Assembly (NCBI GenBank): GCA_964434165.1
Contig: CAYSUS010000039.1
Coordinates: 1 to 64,000 of the forward strand
Direction: 5' to 3'
Length of the DNA stretch: 64,000 bases
DNA from: CAYSUS01 sp964434165
GTDB lineage: Bacteria; Planctomycetota; Planctomycetia; Pirellulales; Thermoguttaceae
Below the pieces are notes generated by a model. That model saw nothing but the letters and a program-made list of their open reading frames with translations. It ran no database searches and was not told the DNA's origin. Positions 52,843-62,311 of this stretch are shown one piece after another. Both the position numbers and the translations under genes were made by a program. Positions within the stretch are counted from its first letter, which is position 1. Each line of letters opens with the position of its first letter.

Positions 52843-52961
52843 GGTGGACGGCACACGGAGGTGGACGGCACACGGAGGTGGACGGCACACGGAGGTGGAC
52901 GGCACACGGAGGTGGACGGCACGCGGAGGTGGACGGCACGCGGAGGTGGACGGCACGCGGA
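52843..52961. repeat. Seven tandem 17-bp repeats
   Basis: Unit GGTGGACGGCACACGGA, seven copies in a row without spacers. The first four units read CACACGG and the last three CACGCGG. It lies in the 268-bp gap between two convergent genes, where it could serve as a transcription stop or boundary. It has no CRISPR spacing. Confidence 0.97.
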
Positions 52962-52970
52962 GTGTGCCTG

Positions 52971-55562
52971 CTACGGTTCGGGCAGCCTGTTCGCGCCCAC
53001 CGATCCGGGCATCAGCCGAAAGGTGGCGATCTGCTGGGGCTTGAGCCGGGCGAAGAGCCGTCCGTCGCGGAGCGGGGCCGGCCGGCGATCCGTCTCGATG
53101 TGCGTCGTCTCCGTGGCCGCGCGGATCGGCTTGGGCAGGGCGACTGCCGTGTGCTGCGGCTGGTCCGTGACGTTCCACAGGCGCACGATCAGGCCCGCGG
53201 CAATTCCTTCCTCGGCCGGCTTCACGGCCCAGACGATCACCCGGGGATTATCGGCGGCCAGAAGCCCGAAACGCGCCGCCGGGAGCCGAGCGCCTCCCGG
53301 GGCGGCCGCGCCCGCCCGCGGCGGCGGCAGGACGAACAGCGGGTTCTGGTGCTCCAGGGCCATGCGCATCGAGCAGGCCGCATCGTACTCGTCGCAGGTC
53401 GCCAGGGCGAAGCGCTGGAGGAACCGCTCGTCTCCGTCCTGCGCGCGAATCCCCAGTCCCGGTCCGTCGACCTGCCCTCCGGCCAGGACGCGGATCAGCG
53501 GCGCCCGCGCGTCGAGCCTCTCGGTGGTGCTTCGTCCCAGGCGGAAGAACATGCAATCGGCGTTGGAGAGGGTCACGCCCGCCCCCTTGACGCCCGACAT
53601 GGCCGCGAAGTGGTTGAGCGTCATCCAGTCGTAGCGCGCCGCCTTGGGGCTGTAGTGGCCGCCGTCGGCCAGAAGCCGCGCTCGGGCGATCGCCCCCACC
53701 TCCTCGTGCCGCACGTCAGGCTGCTCGATCTTGAAGGCGAAGCCCCACGTGCGCACGTCGGTGAAGTTCTGCGTGATGACGTTCTCCACGTCGATCCTGG
53801 GCACGCCCCGGTAGAGCGTTACCCGGGTGGTGTGCTCAAGCGGCTCGCCCGACTCGGCCACCAGGGTCGCGCAGACCGGGCCGGAGCACTCCGTGCGCAC
53901 GCGCCCGGCGCCCGGGCCCAGGTCGTTGATCGCCAGGCCCTCGACCTCCGCCGCCCACTCGCGTCCATGTTGCTTGTCGAACAGGCTGATGATCGCGCCG
54001 CGCGGCGCCACCTCGACGAGGTACCGGTCGGTTTCCATGACGCGGCCGACCACCTTGGCCGCGTCGGGCAGCCTCTTTCCGCCGCCGGCGCGGAGCGCGT
54101 ACACCTTGTATCCCAGCGCGGGCACGTCGCTGGCGAGGATCAGGAATCCCTTGCGCCCGTCCCGGTCGGCCGGCTGCGACGGCACCTCGCGGCCCGTGGC
54201 CAGGTCGAGCAGGTGCGGCCCGGGCACGCTCGTCGCGCAAGGCACGAACACGGCGTCGGTGCGTGCCCATCCCAGCGGGTTGAACACGACGAAACGCTTT
54301 GCCGGCTCGCCGCCCCCGACCATCCCGGCCAGGGCAGTCGCGGCCCGCTCGTGCAGCCGGTCCACGTACGCGGTGATGCGCCCCTCCACCCGGCGCTGCC
54401 AGGCGGCCCGCTTCTCGCGCGGCACCGGCCCATTGGCGCACCAGTCGTGCTCGTAGTACAGGCCCAGGTCGATCCACGCCCGGTTGCGCTGGTCGCGCAT
54501 CGCGGCGGCGAACCCGGGCCGCTGCAGGGAGACGACGGCGGCCATGGCCTCTGCCGCGCGGAGCTTCTCCACGGCCCGCTTCACCCGGGCCGAGACCTCG
54601 GCCATGGAGGCCGGCAGCACGTCCCACTCGTTGCCGTGCGAGCAGCCCTGTTCGGGCAGGTCGTTTCCGTATCGCTTCTCGAACTCCACGAAGTAATCGA
54701 CCTCGTTGGAGACGATGACCTGGCGCTCGTCGTTCGTCAGGCGCCGGGCAACGTGGACCAGCTCGTCGGTCATGGTCTTCAGGTCGTCCCAGCCCTTGCC
54801 GAAAATGCCGATCACCCGGTACGGATGGCGCGAGGTGAACCACTCGGCCGTCTCGGCCAAGCGCACGGCCTCTTCGGGGCGACGGGCCTCGGCATAGCCG
54901 CCCAGGCTCTGGTTGCCGCGCATGGGGTACCACTTCATCAGGATCCGGCTGCCGTCCGGGCCGCGGAGCCAATACACGGGATGCTCCCGGTCGCCGCAGC
55001 CTGGGACGCGCGTGGCGCAGTTGCAGATGCCCTTCCAACTGTAGCGCGCGCCGCTGCCCGCCCAAACGGAGGCCAGGCCGTACGGGTGGGTCTGGTTCTC
55101 CATGGCGATGACCAGGGGCAGGCGCAGGTCGAATCGACGCTCGAGACTGCCGGCGTAGTACATGCCGCGGATGGTCGCTTCAAGCGGGGCCCCGCCCCAG
55201 CAGCAGCAGAGCGGGTTGAGCGGCACGGTGATGTGCCCCGAGCGCACGCGGCGCATGAGCCGCTCGAAATCGGCCTTGGGCTTGTGGTGCTCGTACTCCC
55301 AAACCCAAAAGCTCCCGTCGCAATTGAAACGGCTTTGGTGGTCGTGCGGCAGGCCTTGCTTCTCGGTCTTGTCGGCCAGGTGGAGGTAGTAATCGAGCGT
55401 CTGGAGGAAGGCCTGCCGATAGGCCGCCTCGTCGCCCGACCACATGTAGTCGGTGTGGTCGTCCACGGCCAGATAGACGCGGCGAACCTCGTCCGGCTTC
55501 TCGGCCGCCGTGGCTTCTGCGGCCCACAACAAGATCAACGCCAAAGGCAGCCCCATCCTCAT
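52971..55562 (-). CDS. Secreted GH38-like alpha-mannosidase family protein
   Basis: An 863-aa exported protein with a Sec signal (LPLALILLWAAEATA). The N-terminal half is a GH38 catalytic-like domain: YLAVDDHTDYMWSGDEAAYR is at the place where classical members carry the HTHxDWGW motif, CDGSFWVWEYEHHK and RVRSGHITVPLNPLCC follow. The C-terminal half has beta-sandwich segments (FNPLGWARTDAVFVPC, LFDKQHGREWAAE) typical of GH38. The catalytic Asp is hard to place, so activity is uncertain. ATG at 55562 has GAGGTG upstream. It is convergent with the ABM gene and separated by tandem repeats. Confidence 0.75.
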   Translation of the reverse strand: MRMGLPLALILLWAAEATAAEKPDEVRRVYLAVDDHTDYMWSGDEAAYRQAFLQTLDYYLHLADKTEKQGLPHDHQSRFNCDGSFWVWEYEHHKPKADFERLMRRVRSGHITVPLNPLCCCWGGAPLEATIRGMYYAGSLERRFDLRLPLVIAMENQTHPYGLASVWAGSGARYSWKGICNCATRVPGCGDREHPVYWLRGPDGSRILMKWYPMRGNQSLGGYAEARRPEEAVRLAETAEWFTSRHPYRVIGIFGKGWDDLKTMTDELVHVARRLTNDERQVIVSNEVDYFVEFEKRYGNDLPEQGCSHGNEWDVLPASMAEVSARVKRAVEKLRAAEAMAAVVSLQRPGFAAAMRDQRNRAWIDLGLYYEHDWCANGPVPREKRAAWQRRVEGRITAYVDRLHERAATALAGMVGGGEPAKRFVVFNPLGWARTDAVFVPCATSVPGPHLLDLATGREVPSQPADRDGRKGFLILASDVPALGYKVYALRAGGGKRLPDAAKVVGRVMETDRYLVEVAPRGAIISLFDKQHGREWAAEVEGLAINDLGPGAGRVRTECSGPVCATLVAESGEPLEHTTRVTLYRGVPRIDVENVITQNFTDVRTWGFAFKIEQPDVRHEEVGAIARARLLADGGHYSPKAARYDWMTLNHFAAMSGVKGAGVTLSNADCMFFRLGRSTTERLDARAPLIRVLAGGQVDGPGLGIRAQDGDERFLQRFALATCDEYDAACSMRMALEHQNPLFVLPPPRAGAAAPGGARLPAARFGLLAADNPRVIVWAVKPAEEGIAAGLIVRLWNVTDQPQHTAVALPKPIRAATETTHIETDRRPAPLRDGRLFARLKPQQIATFRLMPGSVGANRLPEP

Positions 55563-56109
55563 CGTGTCACCTCGCGTTACGGGGAGAGGGTCATCCATTC
55601 CGAGCGGATCTTGACTGGTAATCTTCCGGCGACTCAAGCCACGGTGACGACGAGCTGGTGATGCCAGCAATCGGATGGGAGTACCACTCTGAAGCAGGGA
55701 TAATTCTGGGCGCTCCTGGTCCTGACAGTGATTGCACCGGACTGGCTCAAACCCCTTTGAAATCGAAACTTACGGCAAGCGATCGCCCTCCGGCGGTGGA
55801 TTGGTTGGTCAACCGATGTGAGTTTTTCCAGGACCTGGGGGTCGTTTGGGGGGTCTGGAGAAGGAGGTCTTTGCACTGCAATGGTTTGCAACGCGTCCAG
55901 GGCGACCGGTGCAGATCGCAACACCGATTGGAGAGCCTGAGGTATTGGGGACAACAGGGCATTATGGAGGGATTGTCGGGGCTCGCGGTTCATGGCTGTC
56001 CCGGCTGAACGCCGGCGCGGGGGCGCAAAGGCTCCGCCGCATTATCCTGCGGCGACGGCGCGCCCGCAAACGAAGAATTGGGCCAAGCCCGACCGTGGCG
56101 GAAGTGCGC
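55563..56109. other. 547-bp region without a supportable gene
   Basis: AT-richer than its neighbours. One plus-strand frame of 116 codons (55658-56008) has no family resemblance. It may hold the promoter of the GH38-like gene, but no clear -35/-10 pair stands out. Confidence 0.5.
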
Positions 56110-56445
56110 TCAGTCTTCCTCGACCGGGCGTCCCAGGTAGAGCTGGAGAATCTGGCTTTGGACCTTGATCGCGCGGATCAGCACCCAGACCTGCTCCATG
56201 GTGAATGCGGAGGGGGGCGCCGCGGCCAGGGCCTCCAACTCGGCGGTCATCGCTGCGTGCTGGTCCGAGGCCGCCTGGAGTCGGATGCCCATCTCGCGCC
56301 AGGCATGGTCCAGCCGGTCCTCGTCCTCCAGCTCCGAGAGGTCATCCACGGCGTTGGCCAGCAGGAGGCACAGCCGGGCGATGTCGCGGGGCATCGCGTT
56401 CGGCTCGAGATCCTCGATTTTTGCGGCCAGTTCGTGGCAATCCAT
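56110..56445 (-). CDS. Hypothetical small helical protein
   Basis: A 111-aa acidic helical protein (MDCHELAAKIEDLEPNAMPR, DIARLCLLLANAVDDLSELE, MEQVWVLIRAIKVQSQILQL) ending in PVEED. No known family or motif. ATG at 56445 is taken; an upstream Met would add residues of low-complexity type. It stands alone, divergent from pdxJ. Confidence 0.55.
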   Translation of the reverse strand: MDCHELAAKIEDLEPNAMPRDIARLCLLLANAVDDLSELEDEDRLDHAWREMGIRLQAASDQHAAMTAELEALAAAPPSAFTMEQVWVLIRAIKVQSQILQLYLGRPVEED

Positions 56446-56708
56446 CGCGTGTGGGTTGCTGAAGTGCGTGGGACAAGGACCGGGCACAGGCCGGCAGGGG
56501 GAGGCGGGGGGTACGACATTCGGGCTGCCCCGTCCCTTGCCTCAATTCTAGCTCATCAACCGGCACCCCACCTTCGGCCTCCCCACGTCGGCCGCTTCTA
56601 CACAGCCCGACCGACCGCTATAATCCGGCCTGGCCCGAGACTTCCGAAGTCTGCGAGACTTCGGGAGTCTGGGTGTTCGATCCCCTCCCACGGACCAAGC
56701 TCGTTGCG

Positions 56709-57422
56709 ATGCCCGAGCTAGGCGTCAACATCGACCACGTGGCCACGGTGCGCCAGGCCCGCAAGACGAACGAGCCCGACCCGGTCTGGGCCGCCGCGCT
56801 GTCGCAGCTCGGCGGGGCCGACGGAATCACGATCCATCTTCGTGAAGACCGTCGCCACATCCAGGACCGCGACCTCCGCCTGCTCAGGGAGACGGTCACG
56901 GTGAAGCTGAACCTGGAGATGGCGGCGAGCGACGAGATCGTGGGCATCGCGCGCCAGACTCGGCCCGATCAGGCCACGCTGGTGCCGGAGCGCCGCGAGG
57001 AGATCACCACCGAGGGTGGGCTCGACGTGGCCGCGCAGCGCGATCGGATCGGCGCGGTGGTGGCCCAGCTCCGGGAGGCGGGGATCGCCGTGAGCCTGTT
57101 CCTCGATCCCGACCCGGCCCAGATCGAGGCCGCCGCGGGCCTGGGGGCGCAGGCCATCGAGCTCCACACGGGCCAGTACGCCCTGGCCGCGACGCCACCC
57201 GTCCGGCAGGTCGAGCTGGTCACGCTGACCACGGCCGGCAAGCTGGTGCGCGACGCGGGGATGGTGCTGCACGCCGGGCACGGACTGACCTACAGCAACG
57301 TGCGCCCCGTCGCCGCGATCGAGGGGATGCACGAGCTGAACATCGGGCACAGCATCGTCGCCCGGGCCCTGATGGTCGGCTTCCAGCAGGCGGTGCGCGA
57401 GATGAAGCAGCTGATCGACTGA
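56709..57422 (+). CDS. pdxJ: Pyridoxine 5'-phosphate synthase
   Basis: A 237-aa cytoplasmic TIM-barrel enzyme that condenses 1-deoxy-D-xylulose-5-phosphate with 3-amino-2-oxopropyl phosphate to form pyridoxine phosphate. Matches: LGVNIDHVATVRQAR, GITIHLREDRRHIQDRD, NLEMAASDEI, LVPERREEITTEGGLD, IELHTGQYA and LHAGHGLTYSNV. Catalytic His and Glu residues lie in these. Length is normal (about 240 aa). The weak upstream ribosome site makes the exact start slightly uncertain. Confidence 0.97.
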   Translation: MPELGVNIDHVATVRQARKTNEPDPVWAAALSQLGGADGITIHLREDRRHIQDRDLRLLRETVTVKLNLEMAASDEIVGIARQTRPDQATLVPERREEITTEGGLDVAAQRDRIGAVVAQLREAGIAVSLFLDPDPAQIEAAAGLGAQAIELHTGQYALAATPPVRQVELVTLTTAGKLVRDAGMVLHAGHGLTYSNVRPVAAIEGMHELNIGHSIVARALMVGFQQAVREMKQLID

Positions 57423-57567
57423 GCGCCGCGCCCCTGGATGCCGCCCGATCGATGGTCTATGATGGGCCGTTCGCTCCCGGCCGACGCGCCGCGGGTCCGC
57501 GGAGCTCCAGCCCCCGGGAGTCGGCGCCTGTGGGCCGTTGTGACAACCGCGCCGGAGAGACGTTTCG

Positions 57568-58455
57568 ATGACGACGCGTGCCGAGAAGTTTGCCGGGCTG
57601 TCCGTGGCGATCATCACCCCGTTTCGCGACGGGGAGGTGGACTACGACGCCCTGCGCCGGCAGGTCGAGTTCCAGGTGGGGGCGGGCACCCGATGCCTTT
57701 GCCCCGTGGGCACGACGGGCGAATCGCCGACGCTCTCCCACGACGAGCACGAGCGGGTCATCGCCGAGGTGGTCCAGGCCGCGGCCGGACGGCTGCTGGT
57801 CATGCCGGGCACGGGATCGAACAGCACCCAGGAGGCCCTGCGACTGACCCGCTGGGCGGCCCGCCAGGGGGCCGACGCCGCGCTGGTTGTTACGCCCTAC
57901 TACAACAAGCCGACCCAGGAGGGTCTCTATCAGCACTACAAGGCCCTGGCCGAGGCCGTCGAGATCCCCATCTGCCTCTACAACATCCCGGGGCGGACCG
58001 GCAAGAACGTCGAGCCGGAGACGATCATCCGCCTGGCGGAGCTTGAGAACATCGCGCTGGTCAAGGAGGCGACGGGTTCGCTGGACCAGGCGTCGCAGGT
58101 CGCCGGGGCGACCGACCTGACCATCCTCAGCGGCGACGACAGCCTCACCCTGCCGCTTCTGGCCATTGGCGGGCGCGGGGTGATCTCCGTGGTGGGCAAC
58201 CTCGTGCCACAGGACATGGCGGCGTTGATCGCCGCCTTCGACTCCGGCGACCTCCCGCAGGCCCGCCAGTGGCACCACCGGCTGTTTCCGCTCTGCCGCG
58301 ACATGCTCTCCCTGGCCACCAACCCCATACCGATCAAGGCCGCGATGAAGATGCTGGGGCGCGACACGGGCGAGCTGCGCCTGCCCATGACCCCGCTCTC
58401 GGCCGACCAGGAGGAGAGCCTGCGCTGCACGCTGGCCCGCTACGGCGTGCTGTGA
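57568..58455 (+). CDS. dapA: 4-hydroxy-tetrahydrodipicolinate synthase
   Basis: A 295-aa enzyme of lysine/diaminopimelate biosynthesis that joins pyruvate and aspartate semialdehyde. Key residues are in place: TTGE (T49-T50), catalytic Tyr in YNIPGR (Y138) and the Schiff-base Lys in ALVKEATGS (K166). VTPYYNKPTQEG and NPIPIKAAM support the DapA subgroup. Length is typical (292 aa). It sits between pdxJ and a glycosyltransferase gene without clear operon links. Confidence 0.95.
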   Translation: MTTRAEKFAGLSVAIITPFRDGEVDYDALRRQVEFQVGAGTRCLCPVGTTGESPTLSHDEHERVIAEVVQAAAGRLLVMPGTGSNSTQEALRLTRWAARQGADAALVVTPYYNKPTQEGLYQHYKALAEAVEIPICLYNIPGRTGKNVEPETIIRLAELENIALVKEATGSLDQASQVAGATDLTILSGDDSLTLPLLAIGGRGVISVVGNLVPQDMAALIAAFDSGDLPQARQWHHRLFPLCRDMLSLATNPIPIKAAMKMLGRDTGELRLPMTPLSADQEESLRCTLARYGVL

Positions 58456-58468
58456 AGTCCGGCAGTCC

Positions 58469-59596
58469 ATGCCCCGCCTGCTCCTGCTCTGCGAATACCC
58501 CACGCTCAACGGCGGCGAGCGCTCGATGCTCGCCACGCTGCCAAGGGTCCAGGAGGCCGGTTTCACGGTCGCGGCGGCCGCTCCGCCCGAGGGGCCGCTG
58601 GCCGAGGCGCTTGGCGAGGCAAGCGTGGACGTGGTGCCTTTCTCGAGGCGCGCGAGGCCCGACCAGGCCGCCGGTGCTCCCCCGGCGCGGCTCCGCGAAC
58701 GGCTCGCTGAAGTGCTCAGGCGCCACCGGCCCGACCTGTTGCATGCCAACAGCCTGGCGATGGGCCGACTCGCCGGCCCCGTCGCGGCCGGGAATCGGGT
58801 GCGCAGCCTGTGCCACCTTCGCGACATCCTCCGGCTGACGCGCGGCGCGGTCGCCGACCTCAACCGGCACACGCGGCTTCTGGCCGTCTCCCGCGCGACG
58901 CGCGACTACCACGTCGCCGCGGGGCTGGACGCCGGCAAGACCTTCGTGGTGCATAACGGCGTCGATCTGGACGCCTTCCGCCCACGGCCGGCCTCCGGGA
59001 TCCTCCACCGCGCGCTGGGGCTGCCGCGCCATGCGCATCTCGCCCTGACCGTCGGCCAGGTCGGGCTGCGCAAGGGGCAGGACGTGCTGCTCCGCGCGGC
59101 GGCGGCCCTGGCCGACCGGTTGCCGCGGCTCGACTGGCTCCTCGTCGGCCGACGCCACAGCGGCAAGGAGGAGGCGCGCCGTTTCGAGGCCGAGCTCCAC
59201 GCCGCGGCCGCGGCGGGGCCGCTGGCAGGGCGGGTCCACTTCCTCGGCGTGCGCCGGGACGTGCCCGCCATCATGAACGAAGCCCTGATGCTCGTGCACC
59301 CGGCGCGACAGGAGCCGCTGGGGCGCGTGCTGCTGGAGGCGGCGGCCTCGGGACTGGCCGTCGTGGCCACCGACGTGGGCGGAACGCGCGAGGTATTTCC
59401 GCCCCAGGCCGGGGCGGCCCTGCTCGTCGCGCCCGACGATCCGGACGCACTCGCCGCGGCCGTGGCGCGGGCGGCCGGCGACGAGGCGCTTCGCGGGCAG
59501 CTCGGGCGCGCCGCGCGGCGGCGGGCCGAGGAGGCCTTCTCGGTCGAGGGTGCGGCGGAGTCGCTTCTGGGCCACTATCGGGCGGCGCTTCGGTAG
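58469..59596 (+). CDS. GT4 family glycosyltransferase
   Basis: A 375-aa GT-B fold glycosyltransferase. N-terminal LLLLCEYPTLNGGERSMLATL has the GGxE loop; C-terminal half has LTVGQVGLRKGQDVLLRAAA, VHFLGVRRDVPAIMNEALML and HPARQEPLGRVLLEAAASGLAVVATDVGG with the E-x7-E donor site. Starts 13 bases after dapA, so co-transcription is possible. Substrate unknown; lipopolysaccharide- or exopolysaccharide-type glycans are usual for the family. Confidence 0.88.
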   Translation: MPRLLLLCEYPTLNGGERSMLATLPRVQEAGFTVAAAAPPEGPLAEALGEASVDVVPFSRRARPDQAAGAPPARLRERLAEVLRRHRPDLLHANSLAMGRLAGPVAAGNRVRSLCHLRDILRLTRGAVADLNRHTRLLAVSRATRDYHVAAGLDAGKTFVVHNGVDLDAFRPRPASGILHRALGLPRHAHLALTVGQVGLRKGQDVLLRAAAALADRLPRLDWLLVGRRHSGKEEARRFEAELHAAAAAGPLAGRVHFLGVRRDVPAIMNEALMLVHPARQEPLGRVLLEAAASGLAVVATDVGGTREVFPPQAGAALLVAPDDPDALAAAVARAAGDEALRGQLGRAARRRAEEAFSVEGAAESLLGHYRAALR

Positions 59597-59644
59597 CGGC
59601 CGCATGCCTGCGAGCCTTGCGCAGCGCGATTTCGGGAAGCCGCC

Positions 59645-62284
59645 CTACGGATTCCGCTCGAACCGCGCGAGCTGCTCGCGGAAGTGCGATTCCTCAGGGG
59701 CCAGCTCGATGCACCGCCTCGCGAGCCGGACCGCTTCGGCCCGGTCGCCGCGCCGGAAATGGACCTCGGCCAGCGTGTCCAGGTACGAGGCCTTGTCAGG
59801 CTCCAGCTCCGTGGCCCTCCCGGCCATGGCGAGGGCCTCGTCGAGGCGCCGACCGCAGCGGGCCGCCATCCACGCGCCGTTGTTCCAGTAGAGCGCGGCC
59901 CCGGGGAAATCCGCGACCACCCGCCGATAGACGGCCAGGCCCTTCTCGAACAAGGCGTCGGCGTCCTCCTGGCGTCCGGCCTCGTCGAGCGCGGGCACGA
60001 CGTCCTCGAAGAACTTGACGTCGCCGGGCAGGGCCTGGCGCGCCAGCTCGAGCTCGGCGAGGGCTTCGTCGAATCGGCCCGCGGCCACGAGGCCCCGCCC
60101 CCGCGCCTTATGGACCAGATGCACCAGGCGGAGGTAGCCCTCTACCTTGGTGGCCGCGACGCTGGTGCTCAGGCAACTCATGAGCTGGCGCTGCCAGCAG
60201 TCGGCGGCGCGCAGGTTATCCTTGCCGCTGGCGCGGTTGCCCAGGTGCCGGGCGGCCTCGTTGAGCGCCCACGCATCGAAGTCGCCGGTCCGGGCGAGCA
60301 GTTCCCACTGGCGCGCGGCGTCGTCGGCCAGGCCGCGATCCTCCAGGCCATCGGCCAGGGCGTACCGCGCGGATGCCCGGCCCAGAGGCGCCAGATGAGC
60401 CAGGTCCTTCCACTTGCGCCCCTCCTCGGCCTGGCCGGCCTGCTCCAGGGCCCAGCCGTGGAGGAACATCACCAACGCGTCGGTCTTATCGAGCTCCCAG
60501 GCCTGCCGGTACGCCTCGGCCGCCTGGGGCCATTTCTTCCCGGCGGCCAGGAGGTCGGCGACGTGCAGCCGGCATGTGGCCGAGGGCTCGGCGCCGTCGG
60601 CCGCTTCATAGAGCCGCCTGGCACGCGCCTCCCGGCCGTGCCGCTCGCAGGTGGACGCCATCGCCTTGAAGGCCCACGCCCGCCGGGCCTTGGTGAGCCC
60701 CTCGGCCCATCGCGCGGCCTGGTCGAGGAGCGCGTCGCTCAACGGCGTCGCGCTGCCGGCCGCGGGCCCGCAGAGGTCTTCGGTCCGGCCGAGAGCCTCG
60801 CGCAGCGAGGCGCCGGCCTGCGTGGAGCGGAAGTACTCGAACCACACCTCCGCCGGGTCCGAGTGTTTGGGATACAGCACGCCGAACACGATCCGCGGCG
60901 CGATCCGCTCCAGCAGGACCGCGGCCCGGTCCAGAGCCTTCTCGCGAAACCCGGCCGCGGCCGCGGCGGAAAGGACCTGCTTGACGGGGAGGGTGCGGTC
61001 CTCTTCGCAGGCCTCGAAGAGCTCGTCGAAGAGCCGCTCCGCGGACTGCGGCTCCCCGAGCCGGGCAAGCAGGCCGGCCACGCGGGCACCGGCGGCCACG
61101 CGATCCTGAAGGCGCTTGGTCTCCTCCGCCGCCGTGGGCGCCTTCGCGTCCGGTGGAAGCCCCATCCAAGGCGAGGGGATCGACCCCGGGGACTCGACCC
61201 CGTCCACGGCCAGGGCCTCGCGGAACTGGAGCCGGGCGGCCAGCACGTCGAACGCGGCCGAGGGATGGTCCGCGCGCAACAGGTCGATGGCGGCGTCGAT
61301 CCGCGAATTGACCAGCAGGGCCTCGGCCGCGTCCCAGCGCGTCTGCGCCTTCTCCTCGGCGACCTGGCGGAGCTTCTCCAGGGTCTGGGCGGCCGCCTGG
61401 CGGTCGCCGGCCAGGCGCTGGTAGGCGGCCAGGTAGCCGAGGCTCTCGACCGGCTTGCTCAGTTGCACCGAGCGCCGCGCGGCCTCCTGCCCCTGGCGCC
61501 GGGCCAGCCGGTCCCACTTGCCGGCCTCGCGGAGCAAACCGATCGTGAGGTCGTCGCGGCCCGCCTTCTCCGCCACGGCGAGCGCTCCCTCGAGATCGCC
61601 CCGCGCGCGGAGCATGTAGGCCAGGAGCCGCGCGCTGCCGGGGCTCTCGGCGGTCTTCAGCCGGGCGCGGACCTCGTCGATCCTCCGGTCGAGGCGCCCG
61701 GTGACGAGCAGATACGCCGTGTAGTCCCGCATGCCCTCGCTTCCCGCGGCCGCCAGCTCCAGGAACTGCTCGGCGCGGTCCTTCTCGCCCGTGAGAAGGA
61801 GCTGCGGCACGAGCTTGTGGAGATCGCCGAGCACCGACTGGACGAGCTGCTCGCGGAGGCCCTCGTTCTCCTCGGTCTTCAGCAGACGCAGCAGCAGCGA
61901 GGCCTCGCCCTTGGAGGAGAGCTGTCGAAGCACGTTCCGCTTGACGTTCGCGTCGCCCAGGCGGAACTGCATGATCATGATCGACACTTCCGGCGGGGTG
62001 TCGGGATAGAAGCCGTACTTGAATTTGGTGAGGATCTGCCGGGCGCGGGCCACGACCTCGGCGTCGGGGCTGAGCAGCGCCTCGCGCAGGGCCGGCTCGG
62101 CCTCCCGCCCTGCGTGCCAGAGGAAGCGCGACGCCCGCTCGCGCGTGGCGAAGTCGTCGTCGCCCAGCTCGCGCACGGCCTGCTGGATCTGTTCCGGCGT
62201 GGGTCGTGCCGGGACCGGATGCGCCTCGGCCGGCGCCGGGAGCAGGGCGGCCACGATCAGCAAGGGGGCAGCGAGGGAGGCCAC
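59645..62284 (-). CDS. Large secreted TPR-repeat protein
   Basis: An 879-aa exported protein (signal MASLAAPLLIVAALLPAPAEA). The first 120 residues look like a HEAT-type module (ELGDDDFATRERASRFLWHA, SPDAEVVARARQILTKF), common before planctomycete scaffold proteins. The rest is TPR-like helical pairs, e.g. RLYEAADGAEPSATCRLHVA, LFEKGLAVYRRVVADFPGA and YLDTLAEVHFRRGDRAEAVR. Likely a protein-interaction scaffold in the periplasm. It ends close to the GT4 gene (convergent) and starts 27 bases after the Gfo/Idh gene, likely one operon. Confidence 0.8.
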   Translation of the reverse strand: MASLAAPLLIVAALLPAPAEAHPVPARPTPEQIQQAVRELGDDDFATRERASRFLWHAGREAEPALREALLSPDAEVVARARQILTKFKYGFYPDTPPEVSIMIMQFRLGDANVKRNVLRQLSSKGEASLLLRLLKTEENEGLREQLVQSVLGDLHKLVPQLLLTGEKDRAEQFLELAAAGSEGMRDYTAYLLVTGRLDRRIDEVRARLKTAESPGSARLLAYMLRARGDLEGALAVAEKAGRDDLTIGLLREAGKWDRLARRQGQEAARRSVQLSKPVESLGYLAAYQRLAGDRQAAAQTLEKLRQVAEEKAQTRWDAAEALLVNSRIDAAIDLLRADHPSAAFDVLAARLQFREALAVDGVESPGSIPSPWMGLPPDAKAPTAAEETKRLQDRVAAGARVAGLLARLGEPQSAERLFDELFEACEEDRTLPVKQVLSAAAAAGFREKALDRAAVLLERIAPRIVFGVLYPKHSDPAEVWFEYFRSTQAGASLREALGRTEDLCGPAAGSATPLSDALLDQAARWAEGLTKARRAWAFKAMASTCERHGREARARRLYEAADGAEPSATCRLHVADLLAAGKKWPQAAEAYRQAWELDKTDALVMFLHGWALEQAGQAEEGRKWKDLAHLAPLGRASARYALADGLEDRGLADDAARQWELLARTGDFDAWALNEAARHLGNRASGKDNLRAADCWQRQLMSCLSTSVAATKVEGYLRLVHLVHKARGRGLVAAGRFDEALAELELARQALPGDVKFFEDVVPALDEAGRQEDADALFEKGLAVYRRVVADFPGAALYWNNGAWMAARCGRRLDEALAMAGRATELEPDKASYLDTLAEVHFRRGDRAEAVRLARRCIELAPEESHFREQLARFERNP

Positions 62285-62311
62285 TTCCGGCCGTCTCCGG
62301 CTTGGGGATTC

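Noticed and set aside
52843..52961. Possible CRISPR array
   Set aside because: The units abut without spacers and are only 17 bases; no cas genes are near.
52821..55661. A 946-codon plus-strand frame
   Set aside because: Antisense to the GH38 gene; its start lies in the 17-bp repeats.
55658..56008. A 116-codon plus-strand frame
   Set aside because: No ribosome site, no family resemblance, sequence looks non-coding.
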